From: a virus
IMG/VR virus record: IMGVR_UViG_3300025087_001553
Location: 1-43,263 of that record
Reading direction: 5' to 3' (one strand)
Length of the DNA stretch: 43,263 bases
Position numbers and translations under genes: made by a program. Every line of letters begins with the position of its first letter. Within the stretch, counting starts at the first letter, position 1. This document shows, in pieces, positions 16,022 to 23,330 of the stretch. The notes beneath the pieces are model-generated. The model was not told where the DNA came from. It ran no database searches and saw only the letters and a program-made list of their open reading frames with translations.

Positions 16022-16438
16022 TTATTCCCACTCTATCAAGTCTTCATTTTTTAAAAACTTAATATTAAAATTACACGATTGATTGTCTTGTCTATTTTCT
16101 AAAAGATTTTTAATATCATTCTTTTTGTAATACTTTGATTTTTTCCCCGCTAAATCATAAGCTATCAGCTTTCCAGCCTTTCTCCACCTATAAAGAGTTT
16201 GTCTGCTTATATTCAATTTTTCCATAACCATATGCACAGGAAGCATATCTTTAATTGGCTTTTCTCTTTCAGGTTTTATATATTCCATTAAAGAGTCGAG
16301 ACTCTCGATGGTATATCTTCTTTGTTTTCCAAGTCCTATTCTTTTCGGTTGAATTAGCCCTCTATATTCCCATGCAATAAGTGTTGAGGTATGAATATTA
16401 AGGTAATTAGCAGCTTTTTTTGTTGATAGTAAACTCAT
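16022..16438 (-). CDS. Tandem MerR/excisionase-type helix-turn-helix protein
   Basis: This 138-residue protein has two winged-helix DNA-binding domains. Residues 3-54 carry STKKAANYLNIHTSTLIAWE followed by the RRYTIESLDSL wing. Residues 65-112 carry VHMVMEKLNISRQTLYRWRK and a KYYKKNDIKNLLE wing. Each resembles HTH_17 excisionase or MerR N-terminal domains. It is the last gene of the leftward cluster, coupled to a membrane peptide by an ATGA overlap. A perfect 22-bp palindrome at 16612-16633 nearby is a possible operator. Its role could be an excisionase or a cluster repressor. Confidence 0.85.
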   Translation of the reverse strand: MSLLSTKKAANYLNIHTSTLIAWEYRGLIQPKRIGLGKQRRYTIESLDSLMEYIKPEREKPIKDMLPVHMVMEKLNISRQTLYRWRKAGKLIAYDLAGKKSKYYKKNDIKNLLENRQDNQSCNFNIKFLKNEDLIEWE

Positions 16439-16575
16439 ATGGTTCTAATTATTTTAATTATTACAAACTTAATAAATAAACCAAACATAATAAAAATACA
16501 CAAAGAAAATATCAAACTATTTTGATTTACAAACCATTGTTTAAATTTTCGCCAAATATTTTTTTGATTTTCCAT
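16435..16575 (-). CDS. 46-residue single-pass membrane protein
   Basis: The protein starts MENQKNIWRKFKQWFVNQNS and is followed by one long hydrophobic helix (LIFSLCIFIMFGLFIKFVII). The TGA stop shares bases with the ATG of the helix-turn-helix gene at 16438, indicating translational coupling. The N-terminal half is positively charged and likely cytoplasmic. It may tether or sense for the regulator, which is inference. Confidence 0.6.
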   Translation of the reverse strand: MENQKNIWRKFKQWFVNQNSLIFSLCIFIMFGLFIKFVIIKIIRTI

Positions 16576-16604
16576 AGTTTTTTGTTAATCTTTATTCTAG
16601 TAAA

Positions 16605-16640
16605 CATAGCAGTGAAACATATATATGTTTCACCACTATG
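16605..16640. promoter_or_regulatory. 36-bp inverted repeat with perfect 22-bp palindrome
   Basis: GTGAAACATATATATGTTTCAC (16612-16633; GTGAAACAT pairs with ATGTTTCAC) is perfectly palindromic. CATAG/CTATG outer arms extend it after a 2-base mismatch. It lies between the stop of the gene at 16658 and the start of the membrane peptide at 16575. It suits a dimeric operator or a terminator for both strands. The plus-strand side is followed by T-rich DNA. Confidence 0.7.
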
Positions 16641-16657
16641 TCCTATCATTTTTATTT

Positions 16658-16999
16658 TTAATCTTTAATATAAACCCGACCACCAAAAGCACAAAGGGTT
16701 TTTTGGGCGTCATCTTCAAGGTCGTTGATAATATCAATCAAATCTTTTTGAGCCATATCATCCCACAGCTTAACATCACAATTATAAACAACCTCATAAA
16801 ACCTGTTGTCCTTGTTGACTTCAACCCTCGCCTCATTCCAGTAGGAGTCGGCTGAACTATCCTCAAGGCAATAAAAATTAAATGATACAGTCCCCAAATT
16901 GCTCATGTCCTCAATTATCTTTCTAGCTTCGTTCATGGAAAACTCGGCGGGCATATCTTCCGCCGTGAATTTCTTCAACTCTTTTTGTGTAATCTTCAT
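16658..16999 (-). CDS. Phage accessory protein, function unknown
   Basis: This 113-residue acidic protein starts MKITQKELKKFTAEDMPAEF. It has a predicted alpha/beta plan with SFNFYCLEDSSADSYWNEAR in the middle and CAFGGRVYIKD at the end. No motif that I recognise is present. It belongs to the leftward cluster of small soluble proteins and is separated from its upstream neighbour by 25 bases. Confidence 0.65.
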   Translation of the reverse strand: MKITQKELKKFTAEDMPAEFSMNEARKIIEDMSNLGTVSFNFYCLEDSSADSYWNEARVEVNKDNRFYEVVYNCDVKLWDDMAQKDLIDIINDLEDDAQKTLCAFGGRVYIKD

Positions 17000-17024
17000 A
17001 TGAAATGTTTAGTTTAATAATTTA

Positions 17025-17534
17025 TTATTCTACCAAATCAAATACTATTTTTTCATACCCCTTGGGCTTTTTATCCTCTACCGGTATAATATCCCTAGCC
17101 CATAAGCCGACCAAACTGTTTTCGACATGGAAGTCACCTCCACCCCTGCCATTGCCCTCACAGGTTAAGAGTGGTAATGGGTTAATTTTCCAACCACTAT
17201 CCCCTTCTGGGATTTCCGAAAAATCTACAAAGTATTTTTTAGAGTGATTTACTAAAAACTTATAAACAGAATTGCTATCTTTTTTCTCCGGTTCAATCTT
17301 TTTACTTTTACCGTCATCTAAAGCCTTGTTTAACTTTTCGTCATCTGCATAATCACCAAGCCAAACTATTCTATTTTTATACCAACTACCATTTGGCTTT
17401 AATAGCTCACAAACTGTTTCTACAAAATCGTTTCCTACCCAAGAATGCTCCATTAGCTTCAGGCCATTGTCGTAATCGTGGCTACTAAGGTGTTCTTTTT
17501 TATCCAAGTTTATTGGATGATAATACTGTCCCAT
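17025..17534 (-). CDS. Conserved MGQYYxxxNLDKKE-type phage protein
   Basis: This 169-residue protein starts MGQYYHPINLDKKEHL and continues GLKLMEHSWVGNDFVETV. This N-terminus is characteristic of a widespread but uncharacterised family in phages and bacteria. WLGDYADD in the middle and LWARDIIP near the end are also aromatic-rich. No enzyme motif is evident. It is often met beside MGRYYSGDIEGKFWF-type proteins, as here with the gene upstream at 17553. Confidence 0.75.
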   Translation of the reverse strand: MGQYYHPINLDKKEHLSSHDYDNGLKLMEHSWVGNDFVETVCELLKPNGSWYKNRIVWLGDYADDEKLNKALDDGKSKKIEPEKKDSNSVYKFLVNHSKKYFVDFSEIPEGDSGWKINPLPLLTCEGNGRGGGDFHVENSLVGLWARDIIPVEDKKPKGYEKIVFDLVE

Positions 17535-17552
17535 ACAAATATAAGTTAATAA

Positions 17553-17927
17553 TTAAATTTCTGCATCGAAACAACAGCTCCCACTTTCTTTAAGGCATTT
17601 TTGGATTTTTTCTCCAAGTCCCAACCTAGCATACCAAACTAAAAGTTTTTTTGTTTTCACCATAGTAATATCTAAAAACTTTCTTAACATCTCGTCATTG
17701 TAAACATTGTTTTTTTCAAAGAAAACATCCATTTGTTTTTTATACTTGCTCAATTCAGTTAAGCATTTTTTGACACCTGCATTGACCTTTTTTAAGTCTT
17801 TGGTTGAAAAGTAATACTGAAGGTTTGTGATTTCATCACCTACTACACCAAAAAAATCAGCGTCATTTGAATCTTGGACTGCAAACCAAAATTTGCCCTC
17901 GATATCCCCAGAATAATATCTCCCCAT
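17553..17927 (-). CDS. Conserved MGRYYSGDIEGKFWF-type phage protein
   Basis: This 124-residue protein starts MGRYYSGDIEGKFWFAVQ and continues SNDADFFGV, a conserved N-terminus of uncharacterised phage proteins. The rest is helical and Lys-rich and ends GSCCFDAEI with a Cys pair. It lies 18 bases upstream of the MGQYY-type gene, with similar start contexts. The function is unknown. Confidence 0.7.
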   Translation of the reverse strand: MGRYYSGDIEGKFWFAVQDSNDADFFGVVGDEITNLQYYFSTKDLKKVNAGVKKCLTELSKYKKQMDVFFEKNNVYNDEMLRKFLDITMVKTKKLLVWYARLGLGEKIQKCLKESGSCCFDAEI

Positions 17928-17969
17928 ATTTTTTATAGTTATTAGTTATTTTAGTTATTTATATTCTCG

Positions 17970-18022
17970 ACCTTTCGCTCAAAGCCTCGAATCTTTACGG
18001 CTCAAGGCTAACTGCCAAAGGT
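17970..18022 (-). repeat. Intergenic hairpin repeat, copy 1
   Basis: ACCTTTCGC pairs with GCCAAAGGT, and AGCC pairs with GGCT inside. GGCTCAAGGCTAA and AAAGGTGGAAA are shared with copy 2 at 18630-18682. In the leftward transcript it would sit between genes and could be a terminator or processing site. Related AGCCTTGAG-rich sequence fills 22160-23000. Confidence 0.7.
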
Positions 18023-18030
18023 GGAAAGGC

Positions 18031-18189
18031 TTATTTAGTCAACCCAATAAACACTAAAAGTATAATGGCTATTTCGGCTGTTATAATAAGCCAGTAAAGT
18101 ATTTCCCCCATTATCCGTCCACACTTTAAGCGTAAATCTTTTTGTTTTAATGTTAGCCATGACCATTTGTATTTTTGATAAAAAGTCAT
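18031..18189 (-). CDS. 52-residue membrane protein
   Basis: The protein starts MTFYQKYKWSWLTLKQKDLR and ends in one hydrophobic helix (ILYWLIITAEIAIILLVFIG). The N-terminal half is basic, so it is likely cytoplasmic. It fits between its neighbours without overlap on the leftward transcript. The family is not recognised. Confidence 0.5.
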   Translation of the reverse strand: MTFYQKYKWSWLTLKQKDLRLKCGRIMGEILYWLIITAEIAIILLVFIGLTK

Positions 18190-18205
18190 ATTAAATTATT
18201 ATTGT

Positions 18206-18361
18206 TTATTTATTAGAATCTTTTAGAATTTTTTTAAAGATAATATACGCTGATCCCTCAAAAGTGTTTTCATCTATATTGTTAAGCATATCAAAATTTG
18301 ATTTCTCAAAATCTTTACACCAACTTTTTATTTTGTTTAATTGTTCTTTTGTAGTATTCAT
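18206..18361 (-). CDS. 51-residue soluble protein, function unknown
   Basis: The protein starts MNTTKEQLNKIKSWCKDFEK and ends FEGSAYIIFKKILKDSNK. It is compact and helical with one Cys. It lies 12 bases upstream of its right-hand neighbour's stop and 16 bases before the next leftward gene, which is typical cluster spacing. There is no recognisable motif. Confidence 0.5.
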   Translation of the reverse strand: MNTTKEQLNKIKSWCKDFEKSNFDMLNNIDENTFEGSAYIIFKKILKDSNK

Positions 18362-18373
18362 ACATTTTTTAAA

Positions 18374-18565
18374 TTAGTTTGTAAATTTTACTCTTGTATA
18401 TTTATTGCCTTTTGGCTGTCCTATTATTTCAAATTCGCCTCGCTTTATTTTTTCAGACAAGTAATCACTAATATAATAATCCTCAAATCTTGCTACTGTT
18501 TTGAAATCTTTTACCAATCCAACTATAATCTTGCCATTTGTCGTTGTTCTTATGTAAGTTTTCAT
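18374..18565 (-). CDS. 63-residue beta-rich protein, function unknown
   Basis: The protein starts MKTYIRTTTNGKIIVGLVKD and ends QPKGNKYTRVKFTN. Alternating hydrophobic residues suggest a small beta-barrel or sheet. It lies in the leftward cluster. The family is not recognised. Confidence 0.5.
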   Translation of the reverse strand: MKTYIRTTTNGKIIVGLVKDFKTVARFEDYYISDYLSEKIKRGEFEIIGQPKGNKYTRVKFTN

Positions 18566-18629
18566 ACATTTTTATAGTTATTTAATTAAAATTTTCTCAA
18601 ATTTAAGGTATTCAGATATTAAATTATCA

Positions 18630-18682
18630 ACCTTTTGCTTATAGCCTCAAACCCCAAAGGCTCAAGGCTAATGGCTAAAGGT
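18630..18682 (-). repeat. Intergenic hairpin repeat, copy 2
   Basis: ACCTTTTGC pairs with GCTAAAGGT, and AGCCT pairs with AGGCT inside. The arms differ from copy 1 (17970-18022) at positions that keep pairing approximately, while GGCTCAAGGCTAA is identical. It lies downstream of the gene at 18694 on the leftward transcript. Confidence 0.7.
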
Positions 18683-18693
18683 GGAAAACTTAC

Positions 18694-18987
18694 CTAATTT
18701 TCTGCGTAAAACCCTTCACCTTCTACCATAATTGGAGCATTCATATTCTGCACCCCTTCAATTTCATTTATTTTTTCCCAAATTTTCTCTAATTGCCAAT
18801 ACAGATTTACACTTCTATTACTATCGTGTTCTAAAAAAACAGTTTCGCCTTCCACTAAAACACTTGAAAAATTAAAATTCCCATTGTCATCTTCTTGTGC
18901 CATTTTTTTAAGCACTTGTTTTATTGTTTTTGTTGTTTTTTTGTTATTACAGTTGATTTCGGCAGACACTTTTGCATAAATTCCCAT
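18694..18987 (-). CDS. Phage accessory protein, function unknown
   Basis: This 97-residue protein starts MGIYAKVSAEINCNNKKTTK and ends VEGEGFYAEN. The central part (FLEHDSNRSVNLYWQLEKIWE) is aromatic-rich. Proteins with the ending P.MV..EG.Y.EN occur in phage accessory regions, as I recall, but none has a role known to me. It starts beside an AT-rich gap after the HTH-like gene at 19006-19318. Confidence 0.55.
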   Translation of the reverse strand: MGIYAKVSAEINCNNKKTTKTIKQVLKKMAQEDDNGNFNFSSVLVEGETVFLEHDSNRSVNLYWQLEKIWEKINEIEGVQNMNAPIMVEGEGFYAEN

Positions 18988-19005
18988 AGATTTATATTTT
19001 ATTTA

Positions 19006-19318
19006 TTATTTAGATTTTTGAATAACTGGACATAACAGGCGTTTTTTTGCTCTTATTTTTTGTATAGCTTTACAATGTTTTTCTCTGTCATAATATTTTA
19101 ACCATACTTTTTTTTTCTTTTCTATCAGCATACAATTTTGACAATCGTTCAAAATATAAGATAAAAACAATCAATCTTCTGCTTACTCCATAATATTTTG
19201 CGGTTTCTCGTTGCGATTTGACCGACTTATAATAAGCTCGGATTGCCTCATATTCTGACGGCATTATTTTCCTCCGTCCGTCTTGATTCATAGTGAATGG
19301 TTTAAATTCTTGAGACAT
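19006..19318 (-). CDS. Helix-turn-helix phage protein, apparently frameshifted at an A9 run
   Basis: The first frame (19088-19318, 76 residues) starts MSQEFKPFTMNQDGRRKI and contains the helix-turn-helix-like SQRETAKYYGVSRRLIVFIL, then DRKEKKSMVKIL and a stop. If the nine-A run (complement of 19108-19116) had eight A, the reading would continue as DRKEKKVWLKYYDREKHCKA and IQKIRAKKRLLCP to the stop at 19006. That basic YYD.EKH..A...RAKKR tail is what I would expect in this family. So the gene is broken, misread by one base in a homopolymer, or expressed by slippage. The role is probably DNA binding. Confidence 0.6.
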
Positions 19319-19431
19319 AAACTTATTTTTTTTGCTTTCTTTACTTTTCCGTCAAGTTGTGGCGGTTTTTCAAATTGATATTATATAAAAATTAAGCCAA
19401 ACAGACCCTTTAAAATTTAAAGTAATGGTAT

Positions 19432-19488
19432 ACCATTAAAAATGTAATTTTATCGCTGTACGAGGCTTGTAGAGCTTCAGAATTGAAG
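19432..19488 (+). repeat. 57-bp element, copy 1 (conserved TTGTAGA hairpin)
   Basis: The block shares CATTAAAA, GCTGTACG, a hairpin with loop TTGTAGA and CAGAATTGAAG with 23046-23102. In this copy the stem is GAGGC/GCTTC, in the other GGGG/CCCC, so pairing is kept although the sequence differs. It occupies the 209-base gap between the genes at 19318 and 19528. The rest of that gap is AT-rich with no ORF. Confidence 0.65.
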
Positions 19489-19527
19489 ATATAAGCTAAA
19501 CATTAAAACTATAAAACATCATTCTAT

Positions 19528-19830
19528 TTATTTTAAATATTCCTTTATCCTTTTTTCTTTTCCAAAAATATCCCTCTCTATCCCAAAACCAAAAGGCAAT
19601 TTCAACTCCTCCAATTCTGCAAGGCTAAAATAACCCCACTCATCACATCCCCCACCAAAAATTGATACATAGCCAAAAAAAACTTGCTCTGTCTCGTTGT
19701 ATTCTGTCGCATACCAAGTCCCAGCTCCAACTGGATTGAAAAATTTAGCTATAACAATCGGATTAGGATTGTTTTCTTGACTACCAACTTCTCGAAAACG
19801 CTCAATAATTTTTTTTGTTAATAATTTCAT
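19528..19830 (-). CDS. DUF2958 protein
   Basis: This 100-residue protein contains PIVIAKFFNPVGAGTWYATE, then VFFGYVSIFGGGCDEWGYFS and LPFGFGIERDI. The pattern .KLF.P.G.GTWY.TE...FFGYV...GCDEWGYFSL.EL....P.G..IERD is that of DUF2958, common in plasmids and phages. Its function is unknown to me. It is intact at family length. It is transcribed leftward from the same cluster as the amidoligase genes. Confidence 0.88.
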   Translation of the reverse strand: MKLLTKKIIERFREVGSQENNPNPIVIAKFFNPVGAGTWYATEYNETEQVFFGYVSIFGGGCDEWGYFSLAELEELKLPFGFGIERDIFGKEKRIKEYLK

Positions 19831-19836
19831 AAATTT

Positions 19837-20046
19837 TTAATCTTCGTGAATTAAATGAAACGGCACAAAATTTTTACTTTCTGCGACTTCTTTAATTGTT
19901 TTTTCTACATCTTCACTATCATCCCATACACCTACAATAGTTTCAGAATAAACACGAATAATTCGTTGATTGTAGATATTGACACAAAGCTCCTGTGTAT
20001 TGTCATCGGGCATACAGTATATCAATGAATAATCACAATAATACAT
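19837..20046 (-). CDS. 69-residue protein, function unknown
   Basis: The protein starts MYYCDYSLIYCMPDDNTQEL and ends KNFVPFHLIHED. It is acidic, with a probable alternating strand-helix plan. It sits 6 bases before the DUF2958 gene and is likely co-transcribed. No motif is recognised. Confidence 0.55.
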   Translation of the reverse strand: MYYCDYSLIYCMPDDNTQELCVNIYNQRIIRVYSETIVGVWDDSEDVEKTIKEVAESKNFVPFHLIHED

Positions 20047-20113
20047 AGTTTTATTTTTATGATTTAATGCAAAGGGGATTTATGTAATTCCCCCAAACAC
20101 CAAATCGTAAAAT

Positions 20114-20890
20114 CTAATAATTGTGATCATAATCAAACCCAAAGCCCACAGACCGATTGAAGTCTATTGTCCTGTTAGTATATTCTTTTGGATGTTCTGC
20201 ATTGTTAGCCAAAAACTTAAATTCAGATAATTCAAAGTCAAAGGTGTAAACCCCCTCAATGTTTTGATTCAATGATTCAATCTCTTTATCAAAAGCCAAG
20301 CCATAAGAGATTACAGAATATTCAAAACTAATTGTTGCAGATGATATAATTATGCAATCATCAAGAACATAAACCTCAAAATCACCGAATAAGTACATTT
20401 TTTCATTGTTTGGCGATAATAACATTGCCCTTCCAGTAAAATTGTGAGATATAGCTGTCTCATTGATTGCCTTAGTAATGCTATCATCTTTTTTATCAGT
20501 CGTATTTATTTTTTCCGCCAATTCCTCAAAAAATAGTAAACTATCAGATTTAACATTTTTTGTTCTATTCCTACCTGTCCAACCATTATGCCCGAAATGC
20601 CAACCGTCAATGTCCCATAGATGTATATTTTGATAATTCATATCCCCAGCCGTAGCATATCTAGCGTGAAAAACCATAAAATCAAAATCGGTTTCAATGT
20701 TCTTTTCAATCATTTTATAAAAAATTTTTGGATTGAGGGTTCTTATTTTTTGCCCTGCCGATGTGAGCATGGCGAAGCCATGCGGATTAGCATTTATTTT
20801 GGCTACCATAATTTCCAAAAAGGCTTTTTGGGTTTCCTCACTTAGTTTTTTATTTTTTTTTGTTGGAATAATTGTTGCTAGATAACACAT
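20114..20890 (-). CDS. Class II glutamine amidotransferase (Ntn hydrolase)
   Basis: This 258-residue protein starts MCYLATIIPTKK, so Cys2 becomes the N-terminal nucleophile after Met removal. MVFHARYATAGD near residue 74 and WHFGHNGWTGRNR near residue 98 are the conserved glutamine-site motifs of GATase_2. The domain releases ammonia from glutamine for a partner enzyme. The partner is almost certainly the COOH-NH2 ligase encoded 6 bases upstream. Such pairs in phages have been predicted from comparative genomics to modify peptides or proteins by amide formation. The substrate is unknown. Confidence 0.88.
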   Translation of the reverse strand: MCYLATIIPTKKNKKLSEETQKAFLEIMVAKINANPHGFAMLTSAGQKIRTLNPKIFYKMIEKNIETDFDFMVFHARYATAGDMNYQNIHLWDIDGWHFGHNGWTGRNRTKNVKSDSLLFFEELAEKINTTDKKDDSITKAINETAISHNFTGRAMLLSPNNEKMYLFGDFEVYVLDDCIIISSATISFEYSVISYGLAFDKEIESLNQNIEGVYTFDFELSEFKFLANNAEHPKEYTNRTIDFNRSVGFGFDYDHNY

Positions 20891-20896
20891 ATTTAT

Positions 20897-21598
20897 TTAA
20901 AGATTAAGATTAATGCTAGAAGGCTGACAATTATCTATCACAATGTTTATTGTTTCTGCATTTTCTATTTTTTCAAAATTAATAATAATTTTCTGATTTT
21001 TTGTTTTTTCATCCTCAACTTCTTGCGAGTATATTTTTTTAGCTAAAAATAAATAATCATCAATCAATGTCAATAACTTCATAATGTTGTCCTCCCTATG
21101 CTCGCAAGGAGCTAAAAACCGAAACTCAAGCGTCCCGATAGGATGAAAACGACAAAAGCGGTATTTTGTTCCGTTTTCGGCGTCGTACATAAAATTTGCC
21201 TTATTATACTTTTGACAAAAACGATTACCCTTTAATCTCGCTTGAACACATTCACACATCGTCCCAGCCTCTCCCTGTAGTTTTGAAATAAAACTCCACG
21301 AAGTAGCAAGATTTTGTAATATGCTGGATGGATAGTCAAACAAGGACACATGCAAGTGAAGTCCACAAGTATTGTTGTAGATATAATTTTCTCCGATTAT
21401 GAATGTTCGCAACAACTCAAGTGTAGGTTTAACAAAATTAGCATAACTCGCAAATTCTTCTTCTCTGATTGAATTCCCAAGATAATCGCTAACAGTGACA
21501 GATCCGTCCCCCTTATAGTCTCCTAGCTTTCTGGTCTTATAGTATATATTTTGATTAAATTTCCCCTCGAGCTCAAATCCGATTTTAAAGTTTCTCAT
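20897..21598 (-). CDS. COOH-NH2 amidoligase (glutamine-synthetase-fold)
   Basis: This 233-residue protein begins NFKIGFELEGKF and contains GDYKGDGSV near residue 29, TCGLHLHVSLF near residue 78, NRFCQKYN near 125 and GTLEFRFLAP near 155. Glu in FELEG, Asp-Gly-Ser, His-x-His and the Glu/Arg of LEFR are the expected ATP and metal ligands of the amidoligase family. These enzymes join a carboxylate to an amine with ATP. The next gene is the class II amidotransferase that would supply ammonia. No obvious substrate peptide is recognised nearby. The upstream 151-residue protein is the best candidate partner. Confidence 0.85.
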   Translation of the reverse strand: MRNFKIGFELEGKFNQNIYYKTRKLGDYKGDGSVTVSDYLGNSIREEEFASYANFVKPTLELLRTFIIGENYIYNNTCGLHLHVSLFDYPSSILQNLATSWSFISKLQGEAGTMCECVQARLKGNRFCQKYNKANFMYDAENGTKYRFCRFHPIGTLEFRFLAPCEHREDNIMKLLTLIDDYLFLAKKIYSQEVEDEKTKNQKIIINFEKIENAETINIVIDNCQPSSINLNL

Positions 21599-21606
21599 AT
21601 TTTTTT

Positions 21607-22062
21607 TTAAATCTCAAAAGTGACTAAAGCCTTTATTTTATCTTTTTTCAAAAAATTTTGGTATAAATCCTTAGAAAATTGTGCCAACTTCTCAATATAA
21701 TTCTTCAATCCATCGTGAGTGATAAGCTCTGTTGTCCGCATTGTTAATCCTTCACTAATCCCTACAGCTCGTAGGATAGCCACATTTATTCTGCTCCCAT
21801 CAATCAGCCCAGACCCGAAATCATCAAAAAAATATTCGTCAAAATAAGATACTGACTTCTTCATTGCCTCATTGATTTTTTCATTGTTGGTATAAAACTG
21901 AAGCCCTTCATTGTTGGTATTATACCAACGACCAGAAAGCCCTGTTGAACTCTCGGATAGATTTTTAAATAACTCCTCCAATTTTTTTGTTGCCTTGACC
22001 TTGAGGAGAAGAGCCTCCCCCTCTTTCACTGCCTCGAATTGTAATAATGTTTTTTTAGCCAT
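21607..22062 (-). CDS. First gene of the amidoligase operon, function unknown
   Basis: This 151-residue protein starts MAKKTLLQFEAVKEGEALLL. An earlier in-frame Met (start at 22080) would add MKAIKH. It is alpha/beta with LSGRWYNTNNEGLQFYTNNE in the middle and a charged helical C-terminus. It lies 8 bases upstream of the amidoligase gene and is the first gene after the leftward promoter at 22444-22472. It might be a substrate or accessory factor of the amidoligase pair, which is inference. No domain is recognised. Confidence 0.6.
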   Translation of the reverse strand: MAKKTLLQFEAVKEGEALLLKVKATKKLEELFKNLSESSTGLSGRWYNTNNEGLQFYTNNEKINEAMKKSVSYFDEYFFDDFGSGLIDGSRINVAILRAVGISEGLTMRTTELITHDGLKNYIEKLAQFSKDLYQNFLKKDKIKALVTFEI

Positions 22063-22443
22063 ATGTTTTATCGCTTTCACCTTTTTAATCTCTTATGGGT
22101 CAATTTTAAGCCCCATTTTTTGGCTAAAATTGAAAAATAAGCTAAAAATGGCGAAATGTTAAATAATTTTTGGATCTTTAAGGCTCTAAGGCGGAGGGCA
22201 ATCGTCATAAGACGAAAGGGCATATGGAACGCCCAACCGCTAAGGGCGGGAATAGCCGATGCAGTAATCAACTATTATCTTACCCGCCCCCAAGCCTTGA
22301 GCCTCCAAGCTCTACAAGCCAATTACTAACACATTGAGCCGACAAGGTGGATGAATAATCACCCATAGTCCCTTTTTTTCGACAAAAATGTGTAAAGATA
22401 TTAGCCTATATGCCAATGGTACAGTTCATTCCTTCCTATTATT

Positions 22444-22472
22444 AGGATACAGTATTTTTTTCTGCTTGTCAA
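22444..22472 (-). promoter_or_regulatory. Sigma-70-type promoter for the leftward cluster
   Basis: On the minus strand TTGACA (22467-22472) is followed after 17 bases by TATCCT (22444-22449). It points toward the amidoligase operon, about 380 bases upstream of its first gene, leaving a long leader. Confidence 0.6.
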
Positions 22473-23045
22473 GTGAGTAGTTTTTTTTATCCACAGCCCA
22501 AAGCTAAGAGTCGTAAAAGGTATATTTGCCGACACTTGAAACTAATAGAACAAGCCAAAAGACTAAAAATGTTACAGTCAAGTCTATATCATTTTCCCCG
22601 ACAGGTATTTTGCCCCAAGCCCCAAGCCTCAAGCCCTAACCTAAAAAACTTACAAGCCCCCCCACAACTCACGAGCCTAAAGCCCAAAGGCGGAAGGCTT
22701 GTGGTTGCGTGGTGGAAGGGTGGGGGGGGAGTGTCTTGGCGGGGACTCCCCCAAATGTGCCCCCCCCTTATATATGGTACCCTCACGCTCTGCGGATAAA
22801 ATTTTAGGAAAGAGTATGTCTATCTGGTTATGTTGCCCCATTGCTTTGTGGTTACTAATCTTTTGGTTGCCAGCCTTAAGCCTTGAGCTTTTGGCTTTTG
22901 GTTTCAGGTTATGGGCTTTAAGCCTTGGGTTCTAAGCCCTAAGCCTTGAGCCCTGAGGCTTGGGTTCTAAGCCCTAGGCCTCAAAGCCAGGGGTCATCCA
23001 AAAAGAGTGTCAAAACAGGGGTCTAAAAAGGCTGAGTGGTACATT

Positions 23046-23102
23046 ATCATTAAAAGTATAGTTTCGATGCTGTACGGGGCTTGTAGAACCCCAGAATTGA
23101 AG
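23046..23102 (+). repeat. 57-bp element, copy 2 (conserved TTGTAGA hairpin)
   Basis: This is the second copy of the element at 19432, with the same CATTAAAA, GCTGTACG, loop TTGTAGA and CAGAATTGAAG. The stem is GGGG/CCCC instead of GAGGC/GCTTC, a set of compensating changes. A 14-base match to the hairpin also occurs in the opposite orientation at 22307-22320. Confidence 0.65.
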
Positions 23103-23270
23103 CTGGAGGTTGAGTGTTAGTTAGGTTTTGTCCTTTTGGTGTGATGGTTGGGGGTAGGGGGGGGGGCAGTTGGGTAGGGTGGTGGAGAGGTGAAAAAGAG
23201 TTGGGGTCAAAAAAAATCCGGCTAGGATTTGGGTAATATTGACAGTTTTGGTGTTTTATGGTTATTTAGA

Positions 23271-23299
23271 TTGACAAGTAAAGTTTTGTGTGTTAAGAT
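23271..23299 (+). promoter_or_regulatory. Sigma-70-type promoter
   Basis: TTGACA (23271-23276), a 17-base spacer and TAAGAT (23294-23299). It drives the structured leader at 23331-23434 and the membrane-peptide gene at 23510. Confidence 0.7.
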
Positions 23300-23330
23300 A
23301 AAGAAATTGCATAAAAGGTAATATTTTTAA

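Larger units (their letters stand above)
22063..23270. other. Long divergent non-coding region rich in AGCCTTGAG-type repeats
   Basis: About 1.2 kb without a convincing gene separates the leftward cluster from the rightward genes. The segment at 22160-22330 and 22610-23000 is dense in short related strings (AAGCCTTGAG, AAGCCCTAAGCC, AAAGGCGGAAGGCTT), GC-rich hairpins (CGCCC-aaccgctaa-GGGCG) and poly-G tracts. The same strings form the hairpins at 17970 and 18630. ORFs here are compositionally biased and lack credible starts. A regulatory or replication-origin region is possible. No dnaA-box array was evident by eye. Confidence 0.6.

Noticed and set aside
22077-22271. 64-residue reverse ORF upstream of the amidoligase operon
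   Set aside because: Composition is biased by repeats, it overlaps the next gene start, and it has no domain.
22473-22935. ORFs of 65-108 residues in the non-coding region
   Set aside because: Sequence follows the AGCC-rich repeats, all strands and frames look alike, and starts lack context.
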